This document shows positions 44,409-53,459 of a stretch of 64,000 nt of DNA, piece by piece (position 1 is the stretch's first letter; every line of letters starts with the position of its first letter). The DNA is taken from assembly GCA_021816925.1 (NCBI GenBank), contig JAKAWQ010000002.1, positions 166,156-230,155 of the forward strand, read 5' to 3'. The notes below the pieces were generated by a model. The model worked only from the letters and a program-made list of their open reading frames with translations, was not told where the DNA came from and did no database searches. Made by a program: the position numbers and the translations under genes. Source of the stretch: Pseudomonadota bacterium (lineage in GTDB: Bacteria; Pseudomonadota; Alphaproteobacteria; Acetobacterales; Acetobacteraceae).

Positions 44409-45471
44409 TCGCCGCACGGAGCCGCACCTCGCGGTCTATCCTTCGCTCACCGACCTGCCGGCGGCCGCGCTTGGTCTGTTCGCAGACCCGGCGACGGATC
44501 TCTTCGCAAGTCACGTTTGGTTTGCCACCCTCGTTGCCCACGCCCTGCCGGAAGGTTGGACACCGCATCTTGTCCTCTGCCGCATGGACGGGATGCCCGC
44601 AGCTCTCTTGCCGCTCGCCCGCACCGCGCGCCGCGGCAGCACCTTACAGAGCCTGACCGGCTTCTATAGCCTCACCTTCCGGCCCCTGCTCGCCCCCGGC
44701 GTCTCGCCCGCGATAGCGGGCTCTGTTATCGGGCAGGTCTGCCGGCGTGCCGGCCCCGTGCGCCTCGACGCACTCGCCCCGGACGCGCCGGGCCTTGACG
44801 CGTTCGTGGCCGGGCTTCGCCACGTGGGCCTTGCCGTCCTGCGGTTCGATCACTTCGGTAACTGGTACGAGCCGGTGGCGGGCCTGTCGTTCGGGGACTA
44901 TCTCGCCGCGCGTCCAGGCCCGCTGCGCAGCACGATCCGCCGCAAGATGCGCAGAGCCGAAGCCGTCGCAACCTTCTCCGTGATCACCGGCGAGCCTCAG
45001 CTCACCGAAGGCATCGCCTCGTACGAGGCGATCTATGCACGAAGTTGGAAAGAACCCGAGCCCTTCCCCGCGTTCCACCCGGCATTGATTCGTGCGGTTG
45101 CCGAGAATTCCCTGCTCCGCCTGGGCGTTCTTCGTCTCTCCGGTCAGCCGGCCGCCGTGCAGCTCTGGATCGTCTCCGGCAGCCGCGCCATTCTTCTCAA
45201 GCTCGCCCACGACGAGGCCTTTGCCGCCCTCTCGCCCGGAACGGTGCTGACCGCCCTGATGATCGAATGGCTGCTCGGCGAAGAGGATCTCACCGAACTC
45301 GATTTCGGTTGCGGAGATGACCCGTACAAGCGGCTTTGGACCACGCACCGCCGCCAGCGGATCGGCCTTTTGCTGGTCAATCCGCTGCGGCCGCGCGGGT
45401 TGGCAGAAATCGGCCGTTCGCTGCTCGGAACCGGCTGGCGGCGCCTTTCCGCCGCACGTCGGCCTGTTTGA
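44359..45471 (+). CDS. GNAT/FemAB-like acyltransferase (second copy)
   Basis: 370 residues from ATG 44359, which overlaps the YdcF gene by 50 bases; the exact start is uncertain because no strong ribosome-binding site is seen. FGDYLAARPGPLRSTIRRKM followed by AIYARSWKEPEPFPAFHPAL and LTELDFGCGDDPYKRLWTTH are characteristic of the BioF2-like/CelD family also seen at 35905. The two proteins are only distantly alike. Likely acyl or aminoacyl transfer in polysaccharide assembly. A 237-bp gap without recognised features follows. Confidence 0.75.
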   Translation: MPSTNGSALSGITSVTDRRTEPHLAVYPSLTDLPAAALGLFADPATDLFASHVWFATLVAHALPEGWTPHLVLCRMDGMPAALLPLARTARRGSTLQSLTGFYSLTFRPLLAPGVSPAIAGSVIGQVCRRAGPVRLDALAPDAPGLDAFVAGLRHVGLAVLRFDHFGNWYEPVAGLSFGDYLAARPGPLRSTIRRKMRRAEAVATFSVITGEPQLTEGIASYEAIYARSWKEPEPFPAFHPALIRAVAENSLLRLGVLRLSGQPAAVQLWIVSGSRAILLKLAHDEAFAALSPGTVLTALMIEWLLGEEDLTELDFGCGDDPYKRLWTTHRRQRIGLLLVNPLRPRGLAEIGRSLLGTGWRRLSAARRPV

Positions 45472-45708
45472 CATGGTTGAACGGACCCTCGGAGCCCCCG
45501 GTCGTCAGCGGCTTTGATGATCCGCCTGTCTCTTCCCCATCCGGGTGAACCGGCACCTGCCTCGCGAACGGCGCCGTCAAGGGTAGCAGGCGAAGTGAAT
45601 CTGAAGTCCGTCCGCGAGAGCAGGCAACGATGTCGATCTCCCCGTACCGTCGGGAAGAGTCCCGCCTCCACGCCACCGATCATCTTCTGAGAGACCAGAG
45701 AGATCTCC

Positions 45709-46875
45709 ATGCGGATCCTCTACAGTCACCGGATTCAGTCTCGCGACGGCCAGTCGGTGCATCTCGAGGAGATGGTCGCCGCTTTCCGTTCGATGGGTCA
45801 CGAGGTGCTTGTCGTAGGCCCAAGCGCCTATGCCCGCGGCCGCCTCGGCGCGGAAAGCCGCACGGTCGCACTTGCCCGGCGTCTGCTCCCGGGTGCAGTC
45901 GCAGAATTCGCCGAACTTTCTTACAATCTCTCCGCATGGCGAAGACTCGCCCGCGCCGCCGCGGCCTTTCGGCCGGATCTGATTTATGAGCGTTACAATC
46001 TCTATTATCTTGCCGGCAAATGGCTTGCGCGCCGGCGCGGCATCCTTTTTTACGTCGAAGTGAATGCGCCGCTTGCGGAGGAGCGGGCCAGGTTTGGAGG
46101 CCTCCGCCTTGCCCGCATCGCGCGCACCGCGGAGCGTTCGGTTTGGCGTGCGGCCGACCGCGTGTTCGCGGTTACCGGAACCCTCAAGCAGCGGATTGCC
46201 GCAGCCGGAATACCGGAGGCCCGCATTGCCGTCACTCCCAACGGCGTGGCTCTCGAGCGCTTTGCGGCCAGGCAGGAACAATCAGACTGTCAGCGGCGGC
46301 AGCGCCTTGTGCTCGGCTTTGTCGGCTTCGTCCGACCCTGGCATGGCCTCGACACGGTCATTCGCGGGATGTCCGAAGCCGCACCCGACCTTTCTCTCGT
46401 GATCGCCGGGGAGGGTCCGGCGCGGGCCGATCTTGAGCGCTTGGCCGAAACGCTCGGCTGTGCCGACCGTGTGCATTTCCTCGGCCTCGTCGAGCGCCAG
46501 GAAGTCCCTGCCCTGCTTGCGGGATTTGACGTTGCATTGCAGCCACGCGTACTCCCCTATGCTTCCCCCCTCAAGCTCTTCGAGTACATGGCGGCAGGCT
46601 GTGCTATCGTTGCCCCCGATCAACCGAACATCCGCGCGATCGTGACGCATGAGCAAAATGCTCTCCTCTTCGATCCTGCTCGTGAAGAGACCATCTGGCA
46701 GGCGATCGCACGCCTTGCCTCCGATTCGATCCTCAGGACCCGCCTCGGCCGTGCGGCACGTGACGAGGTGCTGGCGCGTGACTACACGTGGCGCGGCAAC
46801 GCCGTGCGCGTGATGCAATGGGCTATCGACGATCTGACCCGCATCCGGCACCGCGCGTCGACAGGATCAGAGTAA
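45709..46875 (+). CDS. Family 4 glycosyltransferase
   Basis: 388 residues, GT-B fold. ILYSHRIQSRDGQSVHLEEM at the N-terminus, IAVTPNGVALERFA at the domain hinge, LVLGFVGFVRPWHGLDTVIR and the nucleotide-sugar site PYASPLKLFEYMAAGCAIVA (E-x7-E-like) are present. It transfers a sugar from an activated donor at the cytoplasmic face. Its TAA overlaps the ATG of the next GT4 (TAATG). Product linkage is unknown. Confidence 0.9.
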   Translation: MRILYSHRIQSRDGQSVHLEEMVAAFRSMGHEVLVVGPSAYARGRLGAESRTVALARRLLPGAVAEFAELSYNLSAWRRLARAAAAFRPDLIYERYNLYYLAGKWLARRRGILFYVEVNAPLAEERARFGGLRLARIARTAERSVWRAADRVFAVTGTLKQRIAAAGIPEARIAVTPNGVALERFAARQEQSDCQRRQRLVLGFVGFVRPWHGLDTVIRGMSEAAPDLSLVIAGEGPARADLERLAETLGCADRVHFLGLVERQEVPALLAGFDVALQPRVLPYASPLKLFEYMAAGCAIVAPDQPNIRAIVTHEQNALLFDPAREETIWQAIARLASDSILRTRLGRAARDEVLARDYTWRGNAVRVMQWAIDDLTRIRHRASTGSE

Positions 46876-47978
46876 TGCGAGAGGCGCAAAGGCAGAAGCT
46901 TCTGCTGCATGTTTTCCCAAGCTTCGCGGCCGGCGGAGCGCAGATGCGCTTCGTCGCTCTTGCCAACCATTTCGGCTCCGCCTTCCGCCACGCCATCATC
47001 GCTCTGGACGGCGATCTGAGTTGCGGGAACCGGCTCATGCCGGAGATTGCAGTTTGCTACCCTGCAGTCCAGACCGTTCCTGAACGGCTTCCCGGTCGCC
47101 TGCGACGTGCACGCGCCGTGCTCGCCCGCATCAACCCGGACATGCTCATTACGAGCAACTGGGGCGCGATCGAATGGGCCATCGCCAACCTGGTTCCGCG
47201 GGCGCGGCACATCCACACCGAGGACGGATTCGGCGTCGAGGAGCGCGATCGGCAGTTGCCGCGTCGTATCCTCGCCCGCCGCCTTGCGCTTCGACGCAGC
47301 GCGGTCGTGCTGCCATCACGCACATTGCTTCGGATCGCGCGCGATATTTGGCGCCTCCCGCAATCGCAACTACACTACATTCCGAACGGCATCGACCTTA
47401 CCCGCTTCGCCCCCGGTCCGACGCGGCTGAGGACCACCCCCCCGATCGTCGGCTGTGTCGCCGCCCTCCGCGCGGAAAAGAACTTGGCTCGCCTCCTCCA
47501 TGCCGCGCATCGCGCGATGGCGAACCGCCCGTTCAGGATTGTAATTGCCGGCGATGGTCCGCAGCGGCCGGCAATTCGGGCGCTGGCTGCCGATCTCTCG
47601 CTCGACGCCGAGTTTTTGGGCGAGGTTGCCGATCCCGCCTCTCTTTATCGCACGTTCGATCTGTTCGCGCTTTCTTCTGATACCGAACAGATGCCGCTCT
47701 CGGTGCTTGAAGCAATGGCTTCCGGCCTTGCAGTGGCGGCGACCGACGTGGGTGACATCGCGGGAATGGTCGCGGCGGAGAATCGACCGTTCGTCACCGG
47801 GCGGGACGACGCGGCTCTGGCATCATCGCTTGCTGCGCTGATCGGATCGCCTGAGGCACGCGCGGCCATCGGCTCTGCAAACCGGCGCCGCGCGGAGCGG
47901 GATTTCGACCAGTTACTCATGTTCCGGCGTTATCAAGAGCTTTTTGACGAGGTCGGTGAGAGGACAGCAGCGGCGTGA
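46875..47978 (+). CDS. Family 4 glycosyltransferase (second)
   Basis: 367 residues. HVFPSFAAGGAQMRFVALAN is typical of GT4 enzymes in capsule and exopolysaccharide loci; HIHTEDGFGVEERDRQLPRR, YIPNGIDLTRFAPG and ALSSDTEQMPLSVLEAMASG (donor site) follow. ATG 46875 shares a base with the preceding stop, and the stop overlaps the epimerase start by four bases, so the three genes are one translational unit. A start upstream at 46788 would overlap the previous gene deeply and is rejected. Confidence 0.9.
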   Translation: MREAQRQKLLLHVFPSFAAGGAQMRFVALANHFGSAFRHAIIALDGDLSCGNRLMPEIAVCYPAVQTVPERLPGRLRRARAVLARINPDMLITSNWGAIEWAIANLVPRARHIHTEDGFGVEERDRQLPRRILARRLALRRSAVVLPSRTLLRIARDIWRLPQSQLHYIPNGIDLTRFAPGPTRLRTTPPIVGCVAALRAEKNLARLLHAAHRAMANRPFRIVIAGDGPQRPAIRALAADLSLDAEFLGEVADPASLYRTFDLFALSSDTEQMPLSVLEAMASGLAVAATDVGDIAGMVAAENRPFVTGRDDAALASSLAALIGSPEARAAIGSANRRRAERDFDQLLMFRRYQELFDEVGERTAAA

Positions 47979-48901
47979 GCACCTTCCTGGTGACCGGTGG
48001 AGCGGGTTTCATCGGTTCGCATCTCTGCGATGCGCTGATGGGAGATGGCCACGCCGTCCGGGTGCTCGATGATCTCTCGACTGGAAAATTGGAGAACCTG
48101 CCCCCGGGAGCCACGCTGGTGCGGGGCAGCGTCGCTGACCCGGATATTCTTGGCCGCGCGCTCGAGGGCGTGGAAGGCTGTTTCCATCTTGCCGCGATCG
48201 CGTCGGTCGAGAGGGGCGTACGGGAGTGGCTTTTGACTCATCGGACGAATCTGGGCGGCACCGTGGCTCTGTTCGATGCCATCGCGAGGCGCGGACCGCC
48301 GATCCCGGTCGTCTACGCTTCATCGGCGGCGGTTTACGGTGAACCAGCGTCACTGCCACTTTCCGAAGATGCCGGGAAAAGGCCGCTTTCGGCGTACGGC
48401 GCCGATAAATATGGCAGCGAGCTGCATGCCCTGGTGGCGACCCGTGTGCATGGAATTCCGACCGTAGGTCTGCGCTTCTTCAACATTTATGGTCCACGGC
48501 AAGACGCCCGCTCGCCCTACTCGGGCGTCGTATCCGTTTTCGCCGGGCGGCTGCGCAATCACGAACCGATCACGATCTTCGGCGACGGCAATCAGACACG
48601 GGATTTCGTCTTCGTTATCGACGCGGTTCGGGCTCTCAAGGCAGCGATGACGCTCTCCCCGAACGGCGCGTCTGTGTTCAACATTTGCACGGGAACTGCT
48701 GTCTCGGTTCTGGAGTTGGCTCGCCATCTTGGTGCCATCGGAGGGTGGACGCCCGACATTCGGTTCGCGCCCGCCCGCACGGGCGAGATACGGCATTCAG
48801 TCGGCGCGCCGGAAAGAGCCCGGCGGGTTCTCGGCCTTGCCGAGCCGGTGCCGGTCCGGGCGGGCCTTGAGAGACTTCTTGCCGACCGATTGACGGCATA
48901 G
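47975..48901 (+). CDS. NAD-dependent epimerase/dehydratase (UDP-sugar 4-epimerase-like)
   Basis: 308 residues from GTG. Extended SDR: FLVTGGAGFIGSHLCDAL binds NAD, the catalytic Tyr/Lys are in YGADKYGSE, the Ser/Thr region in VYASSAAVYGEP, and RFFNIYGPRQDARSPYSGVV is typical of UDP-glucose or UDP-GlcNAc 4-epimerases. It supplies a nucleotide sugar to the glycosyltransferases just upstream. GalE, WbpP and dTDP-sugar dehydratase families cannot be separated with confidence, but absence of the extra dehydratase residues favours an epimerase. Confidence 0.88.
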   Translation: MSTFLVTGGAGFIGSHLCDALMGDGHAVRVLDDLSTGKLENLPPGATLVRGSVADPDILGRALEGVEGCFHLAAIASVERGVREWLLTHRTNLGGTVALFDAIARRGPPIPVVYASSAAVYGEPASLPLSEDAGKRPLSAYGADKYGSELHALVATRVHGIPTVGLRFFNIYGPRQDARSPYSGVVSVFAGRLRNHEPITIFGDGNQTRDFVFVIDAVRALKAAMTLSPNGASVFNICTGTAVSVLELARHLGAIGGWTPDIRFAPARTGEIRHSVGAPERARRVLGLAEPVPVRAGLERLLADRLTA

Positions 48902-49051
48902 CCGGAAGCGCGCGAGCCCGGGGTCGGGCGCCAGGCGAGGATCGACGCTCCCGTCCTCGATGCCTGAGCGGGGCCGTGGCGGGCCCCGATATCGTGATCC
49001 GGGAATGTGGCCTATCGTGGCCGGGTCGCACATATTCAGAGGAACCGCCGG

Positions 49052-49378
49052 ATGATCCACGAACTCCGCATTTACCACTGCGTTCCGGGCCGGCTGCCGG
49101 CTCTCCTGAAGCGCTTCGAAACCATCACGCTCGGCATCTGGCAGCGCCACGGCATCCGGCAGGCCGGGTTCTGGACGGTGCTTGTGGGCGAGTCGAACCA
49201 GGACCTCTATTATCTTCTCGCCTGGGAATCGCTCGCCGAGCGCGAAAGAAAGTGGGGCGCCTTCATGGCCGATCCGGAATGGATCTCCAAACGCGCGGAA
49301 ACGGAACGCGATGGCGCCATCGTTGCTTCCATCACCAACGCACTCTTGCAGCCCACTTCGTTTTCGTCGGTCACATGA
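49052..49378 (+). CDS. NIPSNAP-family protein
   Basis: 108 residues. MIHELRIYHCVPGRLPALL, KRFETITLGIWQRHGI and the conserved YYLLAWESLAERERKWGAFM fit the NIPSNAP dimeric alpha-beta barrel fold. AGAGGAA lies upstream of ATG 49052. Bacterial members are small, soluble and of unknown function, often next to catabolic or monooxygenase genes. Here it is a single gene ending just before a convergent sensor gene. Confidence 0.85.
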   Translation: MIHELRIYHCVPGRLPALLKRFETITLGIWQRHGIRQAGFWTVLVGESNQDLYYLLAWESLAERERKWGAFMADPEWISKRAETERDGAIVASITNALLQPTSFSSVT

Positions 49379-49396
49379 AGGCGCGGGCGGCGTCGC

Positions 49397-50641
49397 TCAG
49401 TCGGCGGCCTCCCTGATCGGCTCGACCGGCGGGATCTCCTCGGCCGTGCCCCAGAAGCCGCCGGTGTCGGCCACGAAACGGCCATTCACGCGAAAGCGGC
49501 GAGACACGCCGGAAGGGCTGCCAGGAAGGACGATCGCGACCACGAGGTCATGCACAGGGACACGTTCCGCGATCGCCTCCCTCAGCTGCTCGGCCCGCTG
49601 GTCGTTCGCGAGAAGATCGAGGAAATTCGTACCAACCGCGGCAACCAGGGCGGAAGGGGCGTTTCCCGCCACGCCCACAAGGCGGCCCCGTGAATCGATT
49701 TCCCACCCCCATTCGATTTCGGTCACCGGCACGACCTGATCGGCCGGCCGCTGCGCGGTCTTTGCGCGACGGCGTCGCGGCCGCAGCAGCCAGGCCAGAA
49801 GAACCGCACCGAACACGACCGCCACACCGTGCAAAAGCACCGTGCGCCGCTCGGCCGGTGTCACACCCGCGAAAACATTCGCCTCGACGGTCCAAACGAG
49901 CCCTCCCGGCAGCCGGGCGCTTTCGGCTACGCGCGGCGTCTCGCCAACCCACCCGATCACCTTGTCCAGCAGGGGATGCGGAGCGGCCCGGCCAACCGCG
50001 AAGGCGAGCATCGGCGCCCCGCCCCCCACCTCCGCAAGGCGGACCACACTGCCCGGGGGCAGCCCCGGCGGGGTCGCCAGGGCGCGTACCGCCGGCCAGT
50101 CGAGGAATGTACCGATCACGCCCACGACGGCGCCGGCGGCATTTCCGATCGTCCTGGTGACGACCACGCCTGCGCCCTGCCCGAGTGGCCCATTTGTTGC
50201 GGCGGAAAACCGCAACCCGTTGGTGACACCCGTGGCCGCGGCGCGGAACCAGCCGCGATCGGAAACGTCCGCATCGCCCGGCAAGAGGGGTAGCGTGGCC
50301 GCTATGAAACGGCCTGCCACATCGAAGAGGAAAAGGCTTTGTGCTGGTGCGAGTGCCGGTTCGAGCCGCAACATCCGTGCGGCCAGCCGGACCCGGATGT
50401 GCGGTCCGGCCGCAACCGAGCCGAATTCACGGCTCACCGCCGCAAAGCGACCGGCGAATGCCTCGAACCGGTTTGCCGCGGTGGCGGCAAGATTGGCGAG
50501 CTGCGCCGTGGCGCGCTCGCGCGCCGCGTGCAACTCGAGCCCGGCCCAGCCGGCCATCAAGACGAGCACCACGGCAATTCGAAGCGCCTGCACGCCGGGC
50601 CGGCGCGTCCTGCCTGCCTCCACCGGTTCGGCCCTCACCAC
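49397..50641 (-). CDS. Membrane sensor protein with PDC-like periplasmic domain and PAS-like tail, no output domain
   Basis: 414 residues. A transmembrane helix near residues 20-35 (LRIAVVLVLMAGWAGLELHA), an extracytoplasmic region of ~230 residues resembling double-Cache/PDC sensors (DVSDRGWFRAAATGVTNGL and VVVTRTIGNAAGAVVGVIGT), a second transmembrane helix (VAVVFGAVLLAWLL), then an Arg-rich stop-transfer and about 110 cytoplasmic residues that look PAS-like. The histidine kinase, GGDEF or methyl-accepting domain expected after this layout is absent, and the protein ends normally. It may pass a signal to a separate partner. Ligand unknown. Confidence 0.65.
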   Translation of the reverse strand: MVRAEPVEAGRTRRPGVQALRIAVVLVLMAGWAGLELHAARERATAQLANLAATAANRFEAFAGRFAAVSREFGSVAAGPHIRVRLAARMLRLEPALAPAQSLFLFDVAGRFIAATLPLLPGDADVSDRGWFRAAATGVTNGLRFSAATNGPLGQGAGVVVTRTIGNAAGAVVGVIGTFLDWPAVRALATPPGLPPGSVVRLAEVGGGAPMLAFAVGRAAPHPLLDKVIGWVGETPRVAESARLPGGLVWTVEANVFAGVTPAERRTVLLHGVAVVFGAVLLAWLLRPRRRRAKTAQRPADQVVPVTEIEWGWEIDSRGRLVGVAGNAPSALVAAVGTNFLDLLANDQRAEQLREAIAERVPVHDLVVAIVLPGSPSGVSRRFRVNGRFVADTGGFWGTAEEIPPVEPIREAAD

Positions 50642-50710
50642 GGATTTCCCTACGTCCCGGGACCTTTTCAGCCCCGAGAATTAGGTTGCAACCGCTGCTT
50701 TGCCAACAAA

Positions 50711-51307
50711 TTAACCGTGCTCCCGATTGCGGGCGCAGGTGAACCACGCGCTTCCGGCGGCACCGGCCGGCGGAATTTCCAACGCCGGCAGACCGAGCGC
50801 GTAATCGCCCGCCCGCGCGGTTCCCCCGCCAAGCACCGCCAGCACCATACCGAGAGCCTCGTTTCCCGCGCCGACGTGCGCACGAATGCTGACCCCTTTC
50901 CCGACCATCCCGGAAAGCTTCCACGATCCGGCCGGGCCGCCAAAGCGGATGGCCACCGGCACTCCGACGGCCAGCGGGAGGGAGGTGCCACCCGCGCCAG
51001 AGACGGAGAAATCAACCGCGCCATCGCTTTGAACCGTGATCCCGAAGCCCCCCGCCTCACCGGCCGCCAACGCCGCACAGCCGGCCGACCCGACCGCGAA
51101 GCTCCACACGGTGGGGATCGGCGCCGGCACCGGCAGCGGTGGGGCCGCCGGCGCGGCCGGCGGCGGCAGGGGCAGGTTGGGCAGGGCAATCTTGGGCTTG
51201 GGCGGGCTATGGCAGCCGGCAAGCGCAAGGAGCAAGCCCAGAGCCAGGGCTCCGCTCTGGCGAGATAGCAGGCGTCGGCGCCGGTGCGCTGGAAAGGGTC
51301 TCGACAT
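50711..51307 (-). CDS. Hypothetical lipoprotein with Pro-rich linker
   Basis: 198 residues. Basic N-terminus, hydrophobic stretch and lipobox LALAGC (Cys about residue 32), then a proline/alanine-rich linker (LPLPPPAAPAAPPLPVPAPI) and a ~130-residue domain rich in Gly/Ala/Val with regular beta pattern. Two or three further Cys could form a disulfide. No family was recognised. It is the only gene on its strand in this stretch and divergent from the arginase-family gene. Confidence 0.6.
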   Translation of the reverse strand: MSRPFPAHRRRRLLSRQSGALALGLLLALAGCHSPPKPKIALPNLPLPPPAAPAAPPLPVPAPIPTVWSFAVGSAGCAALAAGEAGGFGITVQSDGAVDFSVSGAGGTSLPLAVGVPVAIRFGGPAGSWKLSGMVGKGVSIRAHVGAGNEALGMVLAVLGGGTARAGDYALGLPALEIPPAGAAGSAWFTCARNREHG

Positions 51308-51414
51308 GGTCCACTGGACGGTGCGGGCGGCAGGCTAGGAGATTTCGGCGCAAATATGAACAATGGGTCACTGCGACGGGTTGCGGGAAGCCGGAAGTCG
51401 GCGATCATGGGCGG

Positions 51415-52368
51415 ATGAACGATATCGAACCCCTGATCCGATACCCGGAAACCTTCCTCGGCCTGCCGGCCGCAATGCCCGGATCCCTGCGCGGGCGCCG
51501 CGCCCGCGCGGCCGTGCTTGGCGTGCCGTTCGACTGCGGCATCCATCCCTTCCGCGTCGGGGCACGCGAGGGGCCCGCAGCAGTCCGCCGACAGTCCCGC
51601 CTGATCCGCCGCTTCCACACCCTCTTCGGGGACTTGGATGCGCCGGCCCTGCTGCGTGCCGCCGACTGCGGAGACGTGGCAGTGGTGCCCGGCAAACCAG
51701 CCGAGGCCTTCCCGCGCATCCAGCGGGCGGCGGCACAGATACTCGACGCCGGCGCCGTGCCGATCGGCGTCGGTGGCGATGGCGCGGTGTCGTTGCCGCT
51801 CATGCGCGCGGCCGGACAGCGCTATCCAGGCCTGATCGCCCTGCATATCGACAGCCATACCGATGATTATCCCGCCCCGCCCGAGGATCGCTACAATCCG
51901 ACCACTCAGTTCACGTGCGCCGCCGAGGAAGGCGTAATCAACGCCGCCCTTTCCTGGCATGTCGGAATCCGTGGATTCACGTTCCGTGCCGGCGTCGTTG
52001 CCCGCTCGCAAGCGCTCGGATTCCGCGTCGTATCGATCGACGAGCTTCTCGCGCGCGGGTTCGCGCAGACGATCGCCGAGTTTCGCGATGCCGCCGCGGA
52101 ACACCCTGTCTATCTCTGCTGGGACATGGACGTGTTCGACCCATCGGTCGCGCCGGGCGTCTGCACACCGGCCTGGGGCGGGCTCTCGGCACGGGAGGGC
52201 ATCGCTCTCATGCGCACCCTCACCGGGCTCGACATCGTCGCGATGGACTTCAATACGGTCAGTCCGGTCCAGGATGTCAAAGGAATGGCCGCGCATCTCT
52301 GTGCGCACATGGTGGCCGAGGCGATGCTGCTGCTCGCCTCCCGATTGCATCTCGCCGCGGGAACCTAA
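51415..52368 (+). CDS. Arginase/agmatinase-family protein with altered metal site
   Basis: 317 residues, ureohydrolase fold. The second and third metal motifs are intact: IDSHTDDY (Asp146, His148, Asp150) and WDMDVFDPSVAPG. The first motif, normally GGDH, reads GGDG, so the His ligand of one manganese is Gly123. The C-terminal substrate motif is also unusual (AMDFNTVSPVQD instead of EVNP-type). VAPGVCTPAWGGLS and overall length fit agmatinase-like enzymes. It may act on a different guanidino or formimino compound, with one metal, or be inactive. The frame open from 51139 is shadow of the lipoprotein gene. Confidence 0.8.
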   Translation: MNDIEPLIRYPETFLGLPAAMPGSLRGRRARAAVLGVPFDCGIHPFRVGAREGPAAVRRQSRLIRRFHTLFGDLDAPALLRAADCGDVAVVPGKPAEAFPRIQRAAAQILDAGAVPIGVGGDGAVSLPLMRAAGQRYPGLIALHIDSHTDDYPAPPEDRYNPTTQFTCAAEEGVINAALSWHVGIRGFTFRAGVVARSQALGFRVVSIDELLARGFAQTIAEFRDAAAEHPVYLCWDMDVFDPSVAPGVCTPAWGGLSAREGIALMRTLTGLDIVAMDFNTVSPVQDVKGMAAHLCAHMVAEAMLLLASRLHLAAGT

Positions 52369-52468
52369 GCTCCCGGCCTTGAGGCGGGCCCGCTCCGCAA
52401 CCGGCTGACCAGTTCGCGACGATGCCAGGTTGCGGCCGGCGTGGCCGTCATTATGGGGGAGAAATCCG

Positions 52469-53041
52469 ATGCAGCGCAGCCACACGGCGATTGCCGCACT
52501 TCTCGTTGGCCTTGCGAGACCCGCGTTTGCCATCAACATGCCGGGAATGATGTCCGGGCCTTCGATTGTCGTCGGCAGTGCGGCGATGTATCCGTCGCGC
52601 AACATCATCGCAAACGCCCTGGACTCGAAGGACCGCACCACTCTGCTGGCGGTGGTGAAGGCCGCGGGCCTGGTCGGCGCACTCGAGGGCAAGGGGCCCT
52701 TCACCGTTTTCGCTCCAGCCAATGAGGCCTTTGCTGATCTGCCGCCAGGCACGGTACAGAGTCTTCTCAATCGGCAGAACAAGGCCGAACCCGCAAAGAT
52801 TCTCGAGTATCACGTGGTTCCGGGCGATTCCAATACGACAAAGATCCGTTCGATGATCCTCGCCGGCGGCGGAACCGCCACTCTGAAGACACTGGAGGGC
52901 GGAACGCTCACGCTCGCAATGAATGGCTCGAGCAACATTATCGTCAAGGACGAAAAGTGCAATGTCGCCGATATCACGCTGACCGACGTCCCCCGGTCCA
53001 GCGGGATGATCCAGGTGATCGACCATGTCCTGACGCCGTAA
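52469..53041 (+). CDS. Fasciclin-domain secreted protein
   Basis: 190 residues. Signal peptide (HTAIAALLVGLARPAFA) then one FAS1 domain: TTLLAVVKAAGLVGALEGKG, PFTVFAPANEAFADLPPGTV, LEYHVVPGD and IQVIDHVLTP are the two conserved FAS1 boxes. FAS1 proteins are adhesive, envelope or matrix-associated. ATG 52469 follows GGGGGAGA. Fasciclin genes in proteobacteria are often beside an ECF sigma/anti-sigma pair; here only a decayed sigma gene lies about 400 bp downstream on the other strand. The gap 53042-53459 holds nothing else recognisable. Confidence 0.87.
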   Translation: MQRSHTAIAALLVGLARPAFAINMPGMMSGPSIVVGSAAMYPSRNIIANALDSKDRTTLLAVVKAAGLVGALEGKGPFTVFAPANEAFADLPPGTVQSLLNRQNKAEPAKILEYHVVPGDSNTTKIRSMILAGGGTATLKTLEGGTLTLAMNGSSNIIVKDEKCNVADITLTDVPRSSGMIQVIDHVLTP

Positions 53042-53459
53042 GCCCATCCCTTTGATTTCGCGCGTGCTCCCCCCTCTGGCCGCGCGCGCCGTACCGGTCG
53101 GAACGTCGTGGCGTCGGCATCAAATCGTTATGCTCTTCGACAATTGAGCGGGAGCGCCATTGTCTCACGCCCCGTCCGCACCCCTCCGCTCATTCAACGG
53201 CAGAGGTCGCGGGTAGTCGTTACCTGCCAGTAACGTCTCATAAAGCATCATGATAAGCGGTTATTCCTGCACGATTTTCTTGCTCGCATTGCCCGCCTTC
53301 AACCGCCTCTGCAAGCAGATGGGGAGAAAATTCTTCTCTCCTTCCGAAGCGGCAACTCCCTTTCGAGCCCCCCCGTCGTGTCCGGTTTGTCCGGAATTTC
53401 GCCCGCCCGAAGAGAAATATTCTCCGCCCCGCGCCCGTAGAGCCGCCGCCCGTTCGGCC

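Noticed and set aside
49829..50684. Plus-strand frames opposite the sensor gene
   Set aside because: Arg/Ala-rich antisense shadows without motifs; the minus-strand protein shows membrane helices and a sensor pattern.
50668..52782. 704-residue minus-strand open frame across the lipoprotein and arginase-family genes
   Set aside because: Its translation is Arg/Ala/Gly-rich with no motifs and runs through two well-supported genes.
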